Below, piece after piece: positions 1 through 8,274 of a stretch of 64,000 nucleotides of DNA. The first letter of the stretch is position 1, and each line of letters begins with the position of its first letter. Below the pieces are notes generated by a model that was not told the origin of the DNA, did not search any database, and worked only from the letters and a program-made list of their open reading frames with translations. The stretch lies in assembly GCF_002939385.1 (NCBI RefSeq), contig NZ_MULI01000004.1, forward strand, positions 62,001 to 126,000, read 5' to 3'. The DNA comes from Streptomyces sp. MH60. Lineage in GTDB: Bacteria; Actinomycetota; Actinomycetes; Streptomycetales; Streptomycetaceae. The position numbers were made by a program, and so were the translations under genes.

Positions 1-788
1 GGGGCCGGACCGGAACCCGGGGCCGAACCAGACACCGCACCCGGGCCGGGGCGGGACGCCGGGCCGGGTGCGGGGCTGAGGAGTTCCGTGTGGAGGGCGC
101 GGAGTTCGGGTCCCGGGTCGGCGCCGAGGCGGTCGGCCAGGAGGCGGCGTACGGCCTCGTAGGCGGCCAGTGCCTCGGCGGTGCGGCCGGTGTCGCGCAG
201 GGCGCGCAGCCGCAGCGCCTGGAGGGGCTCGTCCAGGGGGTGGCCGTCGCACAGCGCGGTCAGCTCGGGCAGCGCGTACTCGGCCTGCCCGAGGTCGAGG
301 GCGGCGGTGTGGCGGGCGCGCAGGGCGTCCAGGCACCGGGTCGTCCAGCGGGCCGCCTCGGCGGTGCGGTCGGGCAGGTCGGGCAGGACGGGGTCGCGCC
401 ACAGGGAGAGGGCGTCGTCGAGCACGACGGCGGCCTTGGCCGGGTCGCCGTCGGCGAGGGCGCGGGTGCCCTCCCCCGCGAGCCGGTCGAAGCGGTGCAG
501 GTCGACGTCGTCGGGGGCGGCGGCCAGCCGGTAGCCGCCGTCGGCGGAGGCGACCGAGTCCGCGCCCAGCGCCCGGCGCAGCCGCCCCACCAGCGCCTGC
601 AGGGCGCCCGGCGCGTCGGCGGGCCGGTCCCCGTCCCAGACCTCCTCCACCAGCAGCCCCGCGGGGACGGCGCGGCCGGTCCGGAGGGCGAGCACGGTTA
701 GCAGGGCACGCAGCCGCGCCCCGCCGAGCGGGACGGCCGTGCCGTCGGGACGGAGTGCCTGTGTGGTGCCGAGGATGCGATAGCGCAC
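1..788 (-). CDS. AfsR/SARP-family transcriptional activator, N-terminal part (runs off the window)
   Basis: The visible 262 residues open with a winged-helix DNA-binding region of the OmpR/SARP type (about residues 1-85, ending GGYRLAA). A bacterial transcriptional activation (BTAD) repeat region follows (about 90-240), with the family hallmarks LYRLA-like helices and LGADPGPELRALH. SARPs activate secondary-metabolite or developmental genes by binding direct repeats near -35. The start is a GTG at 788; an ATG at 796 is out of frame. The protein continues beyond base 1, so I cannot tell whether it is a short SARP or a large AfsR-type with an NTPase domain. No TTA codon is seen in the visible part. 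Family is confident; target is unknown. Confidence 0.85.
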   Translation of the reverse strand, partial: MRYRILGTTQALRPDGTAVPLGGARLRALLTVLALRTGRAVPAGLLVEEVWDGDRPADAPGALQALVGRLRRALGADSVASADGGYRLAAAPDDVDLHRFDRLAGEGTRALADGDPAKAAVVLDDALSLWRDPVLPDLPDRTAEAARWTTRCLDALRARHTAALDLGQAEYALPELTALCDGHPLDEPLQALRLRALRDTGRTAEALAAYEAVRRLLADRLGADPGPELRALHTELLSPAPGPASRPGPGAVSGSAPGSGPA

Positions 789-986
789 GGGACCATTGTC
801 CCCGCTGCCGTCGGAGCCGGTCACGGGGTTTTGGCCGCACGGCGCGGCCGAGGCCTCCGCCGCCCTCCCCGCCCGTCCCGGAACCGTCCGCCCCGCACGA
901 GACGTTCTCCCCGTGCGCCCGGTACGGTCGGGCAGTCCCGCACCCCGCGGGTGCCCGTCACGCGTGCCCGACCGTCAGGGAGTTCC

Positions 987-1784
987 ATGTCCACCGCCAC
1001 CGCCCGCCCCAGCGACCGGCGGATCAGCCCCGTCTTCCTCGGGATCGTCGCCGTCGCCGCGGTCACGGGCTGGGCCACCTGGACCGGCTTCGCCGAGCAG
1101 CCGGGTCTCGCCGTGTTCCTCTTCGTCACGGCCGCGTGGGTCGTGTCGCTGTGCCTGCACGAGTACGCGCACGCCCGCACCGCGCTGCACAGCGGCGACA
1201 TCTCGGTCGGCGCGAAGGGCTACCTCACGCTGAACCCGGTGAAGTACACGCACGCGCTGCTGAGCATCGTGCTCCCGGTGCTGTTCGTCATCATGGGCGG
1301 CATCGGCCTGCCCGGCGGCGCGGTCTTCATCGAGCGCGGGCGGATCCGGGGGCGCTGGCGGCACAGTCTGATCTCGGCGGCGGGCCCGCTGACGAACGTG
1401 CTGTTCGCCGTCGTGTGCACGGCGCCGTTCTGGCTGGACGCGCTGGACGGCGTGCCGCGCGACTTCCGGCTGGCGCTGGCGTTCCTCGCGCTGCTCCAGG
1501 TCACGGCCGCGATCCTGAACTTCCTGCCGGTGCCCGGCCTGGACGGCTACGGCGTGATCGAGCCCTGGCTGTCGTACAACGTGCGGCGGCAGGTGGAGCC
1601 GCTCGCGCCGTTCGGGCTGCTGATCGTGTTCGCGCTGCTGTGGATCCCGGCGCTCAACGGCGTGTTCTTCGACGCGATCGACGCGCTGCTGCGCGGCCTG
1701 GGGATCGGCGAGACCGACACGTACTGCGGCTTCGAGCTGTACCGCTTCTGGCAGACCGACCCGCTGTGCACGCCGGGCGGCTGA
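987..1784 (+). CDS. Site-2-protease-like membrane metalloprotease (M50 family)
   Basis: This 265-residue polytopic membrane protein has the zinc motif HEYAH at residues 58-62 inside the second hydrophobic segment. A second motif, NFLPVPGLDGYG at 178-189, supplies the third zinc ligand (Asp186), and an AAGPLTN turn sits at 131-137. This is the minimal rhomboid-like S2P layout without a PDZ domain. Such enzymes cleave within membranes; the substrate cannot be inferred here. The ATG at 987 was chosen because cagggag lies just upstream; a longer in-frame reading from 831 has no ribosome site. It stands alone, convergent with the small membrane gene that follows. Confidence 0.88.
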   Translation: MSTATARPSDRRISPVFLGIVAVAAVTGWATWTGFAEQPGLAVFLFVTAAWVVSLCLHEYAHARTALHSGDISVGAKGYLTLNPVKYTHALLSIVLPVLFVIMGGIGLPGGAVFIERGRIRGRWRHSLISAAGPLTNVLFAVVCTAPFWLDALDGVPRDFRLALAFLALLQVTAAILNFLPVPGLDGYGVIEPWLSYNVRRQVEPLAPFGLLIVFALLWIPALNGVFFDAIDALLRGLGIGETDTYCGFELYRFWQTDPLCTPGG

Positions 1785-1790
1785 GACCGC

Positions 1791-1991
1791 TCAGCCGGTG
1801 ACGGAGGTGGACGAGTCGGCGCGGCGGGCGTCCCGGCCGCGCTTGGCGTAGTACCAGCACATGTTCGACGACAGGCCCGACAGCAGCACCCACACGACGC
1901 CGATCGCGACGCCGCCCCGCACGAAGGAGACGACGGCGGCGGCCACGGCGAGCACGCAGACGACCAGGGCGTAGAGGGCGAGGCGGGGCAT
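1791..1991 (-). CDS. Small two-helix membrane protein, function unknown
   Basis: The protein has 66 residues. Two hydrophobic stretches (about 3-25 and 27-48) are joined by a short RGG turn, and the C-terminal tail is charged (KRGRDARRADSS). I do not recognise a named domain. The ATG at 1991 follows a gacaggag-type ribosome site on the minus strand. It is convergent with the M50 protease gene, with only 6 bases between the stops, and sits downstream of the F420 reductase gene on the same strand about 50 bases away, so the two may be co-transcribed. Confidence 0.7.
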   Translation of the reverse strand: MPRLALYALVVCVLAVAAAVVSFVRGGVAIGVVWVLLSGLSSNMCWYYAKRGRDARRADSSTSVTG

Positions 1992-2044
1992 GGGAACGGC
2001 TCCTGTCGGGGGGACACTGGTACCGACCAGTGTCCCCCATCGCC

Positions 2045-2764
2045 TCATACGTCCGTGACGCGGAGCCCGGCGTGTGCCTTGTAGCGGCGGTTGACGGAGA
2101 TCAGGTTGGCGACCAGCGACTCGACCTGGTGGGCGCCTCGCAGCCGCCCGGCGAAGACGCCGCGCATGCCGGGGATGCGGCCCGCGAGGGCCTGCACGAT
2201 CTCCACATCCGCCCGCTCCTCGCCGAGCACCATCACGTCGGTGTCGATCTCGTCGATCTCCGGGTCCTGGAGGAGGACCGCCGAGAGGTGGTGGAAGGCG
2301 GCGGCGACCCGGCTGTCCGGCAGCAGGGCGGCGGCCTGCTCGGCGGCGCTGCCCTCCTCGGGCTTGAGCGCGTAGGCGCCCTTCTTGTCGAAGCCGAGCG
2401 GGTTGACGCAGTCGACGACGAGCTTGCCGGACAGTTCCGCGCGCAGGGATGCGAGGGTCTTGCCGTGTCCGTCCCAGGGCACGGCGACGATCACGACGTC
2501 GCTGCGGCGGGCGGTCTCGGCGTTGTCGGCGCCCTCGACGCCGTGTCCGATCTCCTCGGCGGCGGCCGCGGCGCGCTCGGCGGCGCGGGAGCCGACGATC
2601 ACCTTCTGGCCGGCCTTGGCGAGGCGGTACGCGAGGCCCCTGCCCTGGGGCCCGGTGCCGCCGAGCACGCCGACGACCAGCCCGGACACGTCGGGCAGGT
2701 CCCAGGGGTCCTTGGCCGGAGCCTTGGCGGGGGCCTTCTGTGCAGCACTGTCGGTAGAGGTCAT
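2045..2764 (-). CDS. npdG: NADPH:F420 oxidoreductase (NADPH-dependent F420 reductase)
   Basis: This 239-residue protein has an N-terminal Rossmann fold whose nucleotide loop reads GGTGPQGRG (35-43). VGSR (56-59) follows, the segment that recognises the NADP 2'-phosphate, and then VVDCVNPLGFD and AFHHLSA, typical of the Fno/NpdG family. The enzyme exchanges hydride between NADP(H) and coenzyme F420, feeding F420-dependent reductases that are common in Streptomyces. A lysine/alanine-rich extension of about 25 residues precedes the fold. The ATG at 2764 is the only reasonable start. The remnant of an F420/LLM-type oxidoreductase elsewhere in the window (26.5 kb) is unrelated to this operon. Confidence 0.9.
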   Translation of the reverse strand: MTSTDSAAQKAPAKAPAKDPWDLPDVSGLVVGVLGGTGPQGRGLAYRLAKAGQKVIVGSRAAERAAAAAEEIGHGVEGADNAETARRSDVVIVAVPWDGHGKTLASLRAELSGKLVVDCVNPLGFDKKGAYALKPEEGSAAEQAAALLPDSRVAAAFHHLSAVLLQDPEIDEIDTDVMVLGEERADVEIVQALAGRIPGMRGVFAGRLRGAHQVESLVANLISVNRRYKAHAGLRVTDV

Positions 2765-2895
2765 GGGGCGACCCTACGTCCGCGAGGGCGGGCCCACGGG
2801 GACGGGTGCCGCCCGGCGGGCGGCGGTCCCCGGGCCGGGTGAATCCGGGGCGAACGCCGGACCGCGCGCACCGGGTTGCGGCAGGATGCGGCCGC

Positions 2896-3510
2896 ATGGA
2901 CGCCGTACGGGTCGCGCTGCTGCGGGAAGTGCTCGCCGGGACGGAGTGGCTGGGGGCCACCCGGAGGTTCGCGGGGGCGCTGCGGGGGTCGGTGGTCCCG
3001 CACGGGGGCGGCCTGCTGCTGGTGGGCACCCCCGGGTTCGAGCCCTGGCACCTGGCGGCGCACCTGGTGGACGAGGCCGCCTGGTCGGGAACGCCGGAGC
3101 TGGCACCGACGCTGGTGCGGCACGGCGCGCGCCCGTCGGACCCGGCGCACCTCGCGGTCGGCCTGGGGCGGCTGGCTGCGGCCCGGCGCGGGGAGACGCT
3201 GCTGGTGGTCACGCCCGACGACCCCGGTGCTCCGCTGCTCGAGCGGGTGCACGACGCCCGCCGGGCCGGTGCGACGGTGCTGGCGCTGGGCACCGACCGC
3301 GCACCGGGCGAGCGGGAGCTGACGGCGATGGCGCACGAGACGCTGACCGTCCCGGACGGCGCCGAGCTGGACCTGGACACGGTGCAGCACCTGGTCAGCG
3401 CGTCGGCCGGGGAGAACGCGGTGCCGCCGCCCCGGGGCCGCCGCCGCTTCCGTGACCGCCTGTCCCGCCTCGCCGACCACCTCACGGCACCCCCGCCGTC
3501 CGGCTGGTAG
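2896..3510 (+). CDS. Conserved actinobacterial protein, SIS-like fold suspected
   Basis: The protein has 204 residues and no membrane segment. The centre reads LLVVTPDDPGAPLLERVHDARRAG followed by ATVLALG, which resembles the nucleotide/sugar-phosphate loop of SIS (sugar isomerase) domains. The C-terminus is arginine-rich (about 180-195). I do not know a characterised homologue. The ATG at 2896 has aggatg a few bases upstream; the in-frame ATG 90 bases earlier lies in sequence with no ribosome site. It is divergent from npdG, with about 130 bases between the starts. The SIS idea is an inference from the pattern, not established. Confidence 0.7.
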   Translation: MDAVRVALLREVLAGTEWLGATRRFAGALRGSVVPHGGGLLLVGTPGFEPWHLAAHLVDEAAWSGTPELAPTLVRHGARPSDPAHLAVGLGRLAAARRGETLLVVTPDDPGAPLLERVHDARRAGATVLALGTDRAPGERELTAMAHETLTVPDGAELDLDTVQHLVSASAGENAVPPPRGRRRFRDRLSRLADHLTAPPPSGW

Positions 3511-3652
3511 GGCCCGGGACCCGCCCGCTGACCACCGCGCCCACCGCGACCCGGCCGGACCCTTCACCGCCCGGCCCAAGAGGGCCGCGCCCCCGCCGCC
3601 CCGGGGAAAACCGGTTGCCGGTGCTCGTGCGGTCGCCCGACGATGACCCCTC

Positions 3653-4981
3653 GTGACCGACACCTCCCCCGCCGACGCCTCCGCCGAGAAGGCCGTCGGC
3701 GCGCCCACAGGCCTGCGTGCCCTGCTGCCCGATCTCTCCCCCTGGCGGGCCTCCCGGGACTTCCGGCGGCTCTGGGTCTCGGGTCTGATCACGAACTTCG
3801 GGAGCTTCCTGACGTTCGTCGCCCTGCCGGTGCAGATCAAGGAGCTGACAGGCTCGGCGGCGGCGGTGGGCGCGATCGGTGCCGTGGAGCTGGTGCCGCT
3901 GGTGGTGTTCGGGCTGTACGGGGGTGCGCTCGCCGACGCCTGGGACAAGCGGAAGCTGATCCTGTGGACGGAGGCCGGTCAGGGCGCGCTGTGCGCGGCG
4001 CTGCTGGTCAACGCGCTGATGCCGAGCCCCGCCGTGTGGCCGCTGTACGTGATCGCCGCGTTCACCTCGGCACTCGGCGCGGTGCAGCGCCCGGCCCTGG
4101 ACTCGCTGATCCCGCGGATCGTGGCCCACGAGCACCTGCCGGCCGCCGCCTCGCTGAACTCGCTGCGCTGGCAGGTCGGCGGGATCGCGGGACCGGCGCT
4201 GGCGGGCGTGGTGGTGGCGTACGCGGGCCTCGGCTGGGCGTACGCGGTGGACCTGGTCACCTTCCTCGCCTCGGTGGCCCTGGTGGCGGGCCTCGCCTCC
4301 GCACCGGCCTCGCACGAGGCGCGCAGCCCGTCGTGGGCGGCGATCGCGGAGGGGGCCAGGTACGCGTGGAGCCGCAAGGAGCTGCTGGGCACGTACGCGG
4401 TCGACATCGCGGCGATGCTCCTGGCGATGCCGCTCGCGGTGCTGCCGTTCCTGGCCGACGAGTTGGACGCCGAGTGGTCGCTCGGACTGATGTACGCGGC
4501 GATCCCGGCGGGCTCGCTGCTGGTGAGTGTGAGCAGCGGGTGGACCTCGCGGGTGCACCGGCACGGGCGGATGGTGGTGCTCGCGGCGGCCGGGTGGGGG
4601 GTGGCGATCGCCGCGGCGGGCTTCGCCGGGAACGTGTGGCTGGTGCTGCTGTGCTTCGTGCTCGCCGGGGCCTGCGACATGGTCAGCGGTGTCTTCCGCA
4701 GCGCGATGTGGAACCAGACCATCCCCGACGAGCTGCGCGGCCGGCTCGCCGGGATCGAGCTGCTGTCGTACTCGGTGGGCCCGCAGCTCGGCCAGGTCCG
4801 GGCGGGCGGCACGGCCGCGCTCGCGGGGGTGCGGGCGTCGGTGTGGTCGGGCGGGCTGCTGTGCGCGGGCGCGGTGGGGCTGCTGGCGCTGTGCCTGCCG
4901 ACGATGATGACGTACGACGTGCGGACCAACGAGCACGCGGTGCGGCTGCGCGAGAAGCGCGCAGCCGCCGCGGGCGGCTGA
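3653..4981 (+). CDS. MFS transporter, MFS_3 / EntS-like exporter
   Basis: This 442-residue protein has about 12 hydrophobic helices. The cytoplasmic loop between helices 2 and 3 reads GALADAWDKRKLI, an MFS motif A variant, and the first helix region contains LWVSGLITNFGSFLTFVALPVQI, typical of the EntS/MFS_3 exporter group. Such proteins export siderophores or small drugs; the substrate is not visible here. The GTG at 3653 starts MTDTSPADAS; an ATG 10 bases earlier is in another frame. Its stop abuts the stop of the convergent gene at 4982 with no spacer, so any terminator must lie inside coding sequence. Confidence 0.88.
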   Translation: MTDTSPADASAEKAVGAPTGLRALLPDLSPWRASRDFRRLWVSGLITNFGSFLTFVALPVQIKELTGSAAAVGAIGAVELVPLVVFGLYGGALADAWDKRKLILWTEAGQGALCAALLVNALMPSPAVWPLYVIAAFTSALGAVQRPALDSLIPRIVAHEHLPAAASLNSLRWQVGGIAGPALAGVVVAYAGLGWAYAVDLVTFLASVALVAGLASAPASHEARSPSWAAIAEGARYAWSRKELLGTYAVDIAAMLLAMPLAVLPFLADELDAEWSLGLMYAAIPAGSLLVSVSSGWTSRVHRHGRMVVLAAAGWGVAIAAAGFAGNVWLVLLCFVLAGACDMVSGVFRSAMWNQTIPDELRGRLAGIELLSYSVGPQLGQVRAGGTAALAGVRASVWSGGLLCAGAVGLLALCLPTMMTYDVRTNEHAVRLREKRAAAAGG

Positions 4982-5224
4982 TCAGTCGTCCCGGTCGCCG
5001 TCGGCGCTTCCCGGGGCGGAGGCGTCGTGCCACCTGGGGTCGTTCTCCCACTCCAGGTTGCGTTCGCGGGCGGTCTGCATCGCGTGCTCGGCCTCGGTGC
5101 GGGAGGCGTACGGCCCGAAGCGGTCCCTGCCCGGGCAGTCCGGGCCCTCCTCGACCTTCTGGTGCTCCAGGCAGTAGTACCACTCGCCCGGTTTGCCGAC
5201 CGTGCGCTTCTTGAACAGGGCCAT
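4982..5224 (-). CDS. Small conserved acidic protein with SPOR-like sequence
   Basis: The protein has 80 residues. It starts MALFKKRTVGKPGEWYYC, has a Cys18...Cys30 pair around a short His-containing loop, and then RFGPYASRTEAEHAMQTA. That last stretch resembles the residue pattern of SPOR/sporulation-related repeats. The tail (WHDASAPGSADGDRDD) is acidic. No signal peptide or membrane segment is seen. I recognise it only as a small protein common in Streptomyces, without a known role. The ATG at 5224 is preceded by gagaggagctg, a strong ribosome site. The gene is divergent from map, with 57 bases between starts. Confidence 0.75.
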   Translation of the reverse strand: MALFKKRTVGKPGEWYYCLEHQKVEEGPDCPGRDRFGPYASRTEAEHAMQTARERNLEWENDPRWHDASAPGSADGDRDD

Positions 5225-5281
5225 GGGCAGCTCCTCTCGCCACCGACATGTTCCCCCATGCGTGCTGGTTAGACTCGCTGC

Positions 5282-6139
5282 ATGTCTGGCCAGTCGCTGC
5301 TCGTACCAGGGGAGCTGTCTCCCACCCGTTCCGTGCCCGGAAACATCCGCCGGCCCGAGTACGTCGGCAAACCCGCGCCGACGCCGTACACCGGGCCGGA
5401 GGTGCAGACGCCCGAGACCGTCGAGGCGATGCGCGTGGCCGGGCGGATCGCGGCGCGGGCGATGGAGGAGGCCGCGAAGCACATCGCGCCCGGCGTGACG
5501 ACGGACGAGCTGGACCGGGTGGCGCACGAGTACATGTGCGACCACGGCGCCTACCCCTCGACGCTCGGCTACCGCGGTTATCCGAAGTCCCTGTGCAGCT
5601 CGGTCAACGAGGTCATCTGCCACGGCATCCCCGACTCCACGGTGCTGCGCGACGGCGACATCGTGAACCTCGACGTGACGGCGTACATCGGCGGGGTGCA
5701 CGGCGACAACAACGCGACCTACCTGGTCGGCGACGTGGACGAGGAGAGCCGCCTGCTGGTCGAGCGGACCCGGGAGTCGCTGGCCCGCGCGATCAAGGCG
5801 GTCAGGCCGGGCCGGCAGATCAACATCATCGGCCGGGTCATCGAGTCGTACGCCAAGCGGTTCGGGTACGGGGTGGTGCGGGACTTCACCGGCCACGGCA
5901 TCAACTCGTCGTTCCACTCGGGGCTCATCGTCCCGCACTACGACAGCCCGCACGCGACGACCGTCATCCAGCCCGGGATGACCTTCACGATCGAACCGAT
6001 GCTGACGCTCGGGACCCACGAGTACGACATGTGGGACGACGGCTGGACGGTCGTGACGAAGGACCGCAGGCGCACGGCGCAGTTCGAGCACACGCTGGTG
6101 GTGACGGACTCGGGCGCGGAGATCCTCACGCTTCCCTGA
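5282..6139 (+). CDS. map: Type I methionine aminopeptidase
   Basis: This 285-residue enzyme removes the initiator methionine from new proteins. The pita-bread fold is complete: [16 protein letters not shown] carries two metal-binding aspartates, FTGHGI the histidine, FTIEPML and AQFEHTLVV the two glutamates. An extension of about 40 residues rich in proline ([22 protein letters not shown]) precedes the catalytic domain, as in the actinobacterial type Ic enzymes, where it is thought to contact the ribosome. The ATG at 5282 is used. A strong hairpin terminator follows the stop. In genomes with several map paralogues this long form is usually the main one. Confidence 0.95.
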   Translation: MSGQSLLVPGELSPTRSVPGNIRRPEYVGKPAPTPYTGPEVQTPETVEAMRVAGRIAARAMEEAAKHIAPGVTTDELDRVAHEYMCDHGAYPSTLGYRGYPKSLCSSVNEVICHGIPDSTVLRDGDIVNLDVTAYIGGVHGDNNATYLVGDVDEESRLLVERTRESLARAIKAVRPGRQINIIGRVIESYAKRFGYGVVRDFTGHGINSSFHSGLIVPHYDSPHATTVIQPGMTFTIEPMLTLGTHEYDMWDDGWTVVTKDRRRTAQFEHTLVVTDSGAEILTLP

Positions 6140-6155
6140 CCTCGCACGTCCCCGG

Positions 6156-6188
6156 ACGGCCCGCTCTCCTCGGAGGGCGGGCCGTTTG
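6156..6188 (+). terminator. Intrinsic terminator after map
   Basis: The arms acggcccgc (6156-6164) and gcgggccgt (6177-6185) pair perfectly, the inner tctcc/ggag bases extend the stem, and TTT follows. It lies 17 bases after the map stop and before the iron-regulated heme oxygenase promoter. Confidence 0.8.
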
Positions 6189-6238
6189 GCGTCCCAGTGG
6201 GTAGGCTTTTACCGACAGCCCGTCGGCAACCTATTGAC

Positions 6239-6252
6239 TTAGGCAAGCCTAA
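6239..6252. promoter_or_regulatory. Iron box (DmdR/IdeR-type operator) before heme oxygenase
   Basis: TTAGGCAAGCCTAA is a near-perfect dyad (TTAGGC/GCCTAA) matching the core of the actinobacterial iron box bound by the Fe2+-dependent repressors DmdR1/IdeR. It sits 19 bases upstream of the heme oxygenase ATG and directly follows ttgact, a plausible -35 element. This suggests expression under iron starvation. Confidence 0.8.
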
Positions 6253-6270
6253 CCACAGAAAATCACCTCC

Positions 6271-6918
6271 ATGGACTCCTTCTCGACCCTCATCCGCACG
6301 GCGTCCCACGAGCAGCACGTGGAGGCGGAGACCTCCACCTTCATGAGCGACCTGCTGGGGGGCCGGCTCGGCGTGGACGCGTACGCGCGCTACACCGAGC
6401 AGCTGTGGTTCGTCTACGAAGCCCTGGAGGCGCCCGCCGGACGGCTGGCGGCGGACCCGGTGGCCGGGCCGTTCGTCCGGCCGGAGCTGCTGCGGCTGGC
6501 CTCCCTGGAGCGGGACCTGGCGCACCTGCGCGGCGCCGGCTGGCGCGCGGGGCTGACCGCCCTGCCCGCGACCGAGGCGTACGCGGACCGGGTGCGCGAG
6601 TGCGCCGAGGACTGGCCGGCGGGGTACGTCGCCCACCACTACACGCGCTACCTAGGCGACCTGTCGGGGGGTCAGATCATCCGCGACAAGGCCGAGCGGA
6701 CGTGGGGCTTCGCCAGGAAGGGCGACGGAGTCCGCTTCTACGTCTTCCAGGAGATCTCCAACCCGGCCGCCTTCAAGCGGGAGTACCGCGCACTGCTGGA
6801 CGGCATCCGCGCGGACGACCTGGAGAAGCAGCGGGTCGTCGCGGAGTGCAAGCGCGCCTTCGACCTGAACACGGCGGTCTTCCGGGCACTGGGCGAGGAG
6901 TTCCCGCTCTCCGCGTGA
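6271..6918 (+). CDS. Biliverdin-producing heme oxygenase
   Basis: This 215-residue enzyme opens heme to biliverdin, CO and Fe2+. The N-terminus aligns with corynebacterial HmuO: TASHEQH supplies the proximal heme ligand (His13), followed by TFMSDLLGGRLGVDAY. The distal helix motif GDLSGGQIIRDKAER is intact, with the flexible glycines needed above the heme. Length is normal for the bacterial family (about 215). The ATG at 6271 follows a weak ribosome site, and an iron box overlaps the promoter, so the likely role is recovering iron from heme when iron is scarce. No heme importer gene is adjacent. Confidence 0.93.
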   Translation: MDSFSTLIRTASHEQHVEAETSTFMSDLLGGRLGVDAYARYTEQLWFVYEALEAPAGRLAADPVAGPFVRPELLRLASLERDLAHLRGAGWRAGLTALPATEAYADRVRECAEDWPAGYVAHHYTRYLGDLSGGQIIRDKAERTWGFARKGDGVRFYVFQEISNPAAFKREYRALLDGIRADDLEKQRVVAECKRAFDLNTAVFRALGEEFPLSA

Positions 6919-6950
6919 GCGACGCCGGAGCCGGTGCCCCGCGGACACAC

Positions 6951-6985
6951 CGGTCCCCCTCGGCCGTCTGGGCCGAGGGGGACCG
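6951..6985. terminator. Bidirectional terminator between convergent genes
   Basis: A perfect 15-bp stem (CGGTCCCCCTCGGCC at 6951-6965 with its complement at 6971-6985) closes a 5-base loop. It lies between the heme oxygenase stop (6918) and the stop of the convergent small secreted-protein gene (7009), so it can serve both. Confidence 0.85.
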
Positions 6986-7008
6986 GGAGAGCGAACGGCC
7001 GGACCGAC

Positions 7009-7221
7009 TCAGTTGTCGATGTCGTAGTCGTCGCTGCGGCAGTTGATGCCGCCGAAGTACAGGTCGCCGGTGCTGTCCGTGGTGATGGCGCCGAAGTACG
7101 GGCTGCAGGTGGCGTCCTCGTCACCGTGCATGGGGCCGTCGAAGGCGGTGGCGGTCGCGGCACCACCGGCGGTCATGGCGGCGGTCAGCAGGACCGTGGC
7201 GAGGGCGGAGCGGATGCGCAT
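7009..7221 (-). CDS. Small secreted two-cysteine peptide, unknown function
   Basis: The 70-residue precursor has a classical Sec signal (MRIRSALATVLLTAAMTAGG, with a cleavage site after ATA at residue 26). The mature peptide is about 44 residues, acidic, with exactly two cysteines (Cys39 and Cys61) that could form one disulfide around the loop SPYFGAITTDSTGDLYFGG. It has no lipobox or membrane anchor. I do not recognise the family; it is not a chaplin by sequence, although size and secretion are similar. The ATG at 7221 has gagaggaaaccc upstream. It is monocistronic and convergent with heme oxygenase. Confidence 0.7.
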   Translation of the reverse strand: MRIRSALATVLLTAAMTAGGAATATAFDGPMHGDEDATCSPYFGAITTDSTGDLYFGGINCRSDDYDIDN

Positions 7222-7325
7222 GGGTTTCCTCTCGGGGAGACTGAGCGGTCAGGCCCAGAGGTCCCCCCTCACCGTCGCGCGCACACGCTGTTCCACCCGT
7301 ACGGAGGTGCCGTACGGGTCTCCCG

Positions 7326-7970
7326 TCACCGCTCCAGGCGCACCCGCCCGCCGATCTCGACCCAGCCCTCGGGCTGCGGGGCGGTGAGGATCTGGGAGCC
7401 GACCCCCTGGGTGATGTTGAGGGCGCGGCCCAGCCGTCCGGTCAGCAGCAGCGCCGCCGCACCGGTCGCCTCGTCCTCGTCGATGCCGTCGTCACGCCCG
7501 GGGAACGCACGGGCGCGTACCCGTCCCGCCGCCTCGTCCTCCCACGCCCAGGCGTAGATCCACTCCCCCTTCGGCGGCACCGCGAGGTCGTCGACCTCGG
7601 CGACGGTGGCGTACCGGCGCAGGGTGCGCGGCGGTGCCCACTCGGGGCGGGCCTCGATCCAGCTGAACTCCCCGTCCAGCCGGGCGCCCACCACCCCGGC
7701 CGGGGTGACGAGTTCGGGCACGTCGAGCAGCCAGGCGGCGCCGACGCAGGGATGGCCGGCGAAGGGCAGCCGCAGGGTGGGCGTGTAGATGTCGACGACG
7801 CCGCGCTCCGGGTCGTCGACGAACACGGTCTCGCTGAAGCCCAGCTTGGCGGCCAGCTCCTGCCGCCGCTCGGGCTCCGGCAGCACGGAACCCTCCCGGA
7901 CGACGCCGAGTTCGTTGCCGTATCCGCCGTTCGGAGCGCAGAAGACGCGCAGTACGTCGTAGTCGGTCAC
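7326..7970 (-). CDS. PhzF-family isomerase/epimerase
   Basis: The protein has 214 residues with the PhzF signature order: an early VFCAPNGGYGNELGVV with the GN-plus-acid core, LGFSETVFVDD carrying the conserved catalytic-type glutamate, and LPFAGHPCVGAAWLL. It is shorter than typical two-lobed PhzF proteins (about 280), so one lobe is reduced. PhzF enzymes isomerise small carboxylates, as in phenazine synthesis, but most family members have unknown substrates and no phenazine genes are nearby. The start is the GTG at 7970; an ATG at 7978 is out of frame. Family is likely, substrate unknown. Confidence 0.8.
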   Translation of the reverse strand: MTDYDVLRVFCAPNGGYGNELGVVREGSVLPEPERRQELAAKLGFSETVFVDDPERGVVDIYTPTLRLPFAGHPCVGAAWLLDVPELVTPAGVVGARLDGEFSWIEARPEWAPPRTLRRYATVAEVDDLAVPPKGEWIYAWAWEDEAAGRVRARAFPGRDDGIDEDEATGAAALLLTGRLGRALNITQGVGSQILTAPQPEGWVEIGGRVRLER

Positions 7971-8185
7971 CGGGGCATTCAAGCATCGCCCCCGGGCGGC
8001 CGGAGCGCGCCGGGTCCGACCGCCCCTGCCGTCGTCCCGCGCCGCTCGCCGTGACGCCGGCCGTCCCCCGGCAGGCCATCCTTGACGGTCCCTTGACTCT
8101 CCTATGGGCACTTCATTGAGCCACCGTGACCGGCCCGTGCCCATACACCGTCCATGAGATTCGGATCACCGCATGAACGGGTTTT

Positions 8186-8225
8186 GCTTAGGAAATCCTT
8201 AGGTATGTTAGGCCAGCCTCACCTT
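8186..8225. promoter_or_regulatory. Iron-box-like operators before efeO
   Basis: Two related elements lie in tandem: cttaggaaatccttagg (about 8188-8203) and TTAGGCCAGCCTCACC (8208-8223). The second fits the DmdR/IdeR iron box half-sites (TTAGG...CC). They lie 50-90 bases upstream of efeO within the 304-base gap 7971-8274, whose remaining part shows nothing else I can support. Iron repression of the Efe operon is the expected reading. Confidence 0.65.
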
Positions 8226-8274
8226 CCCTATGAGGCCCGTCACGCGTACTTTCGGCCATCCTTTGGAGCCCCGC

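Noticed and set aside
1..788. Rare TTA codon as bldA control point in the SARP gene
   Set aside because: The visible frame contains a CTA leucine codon but no TTA.
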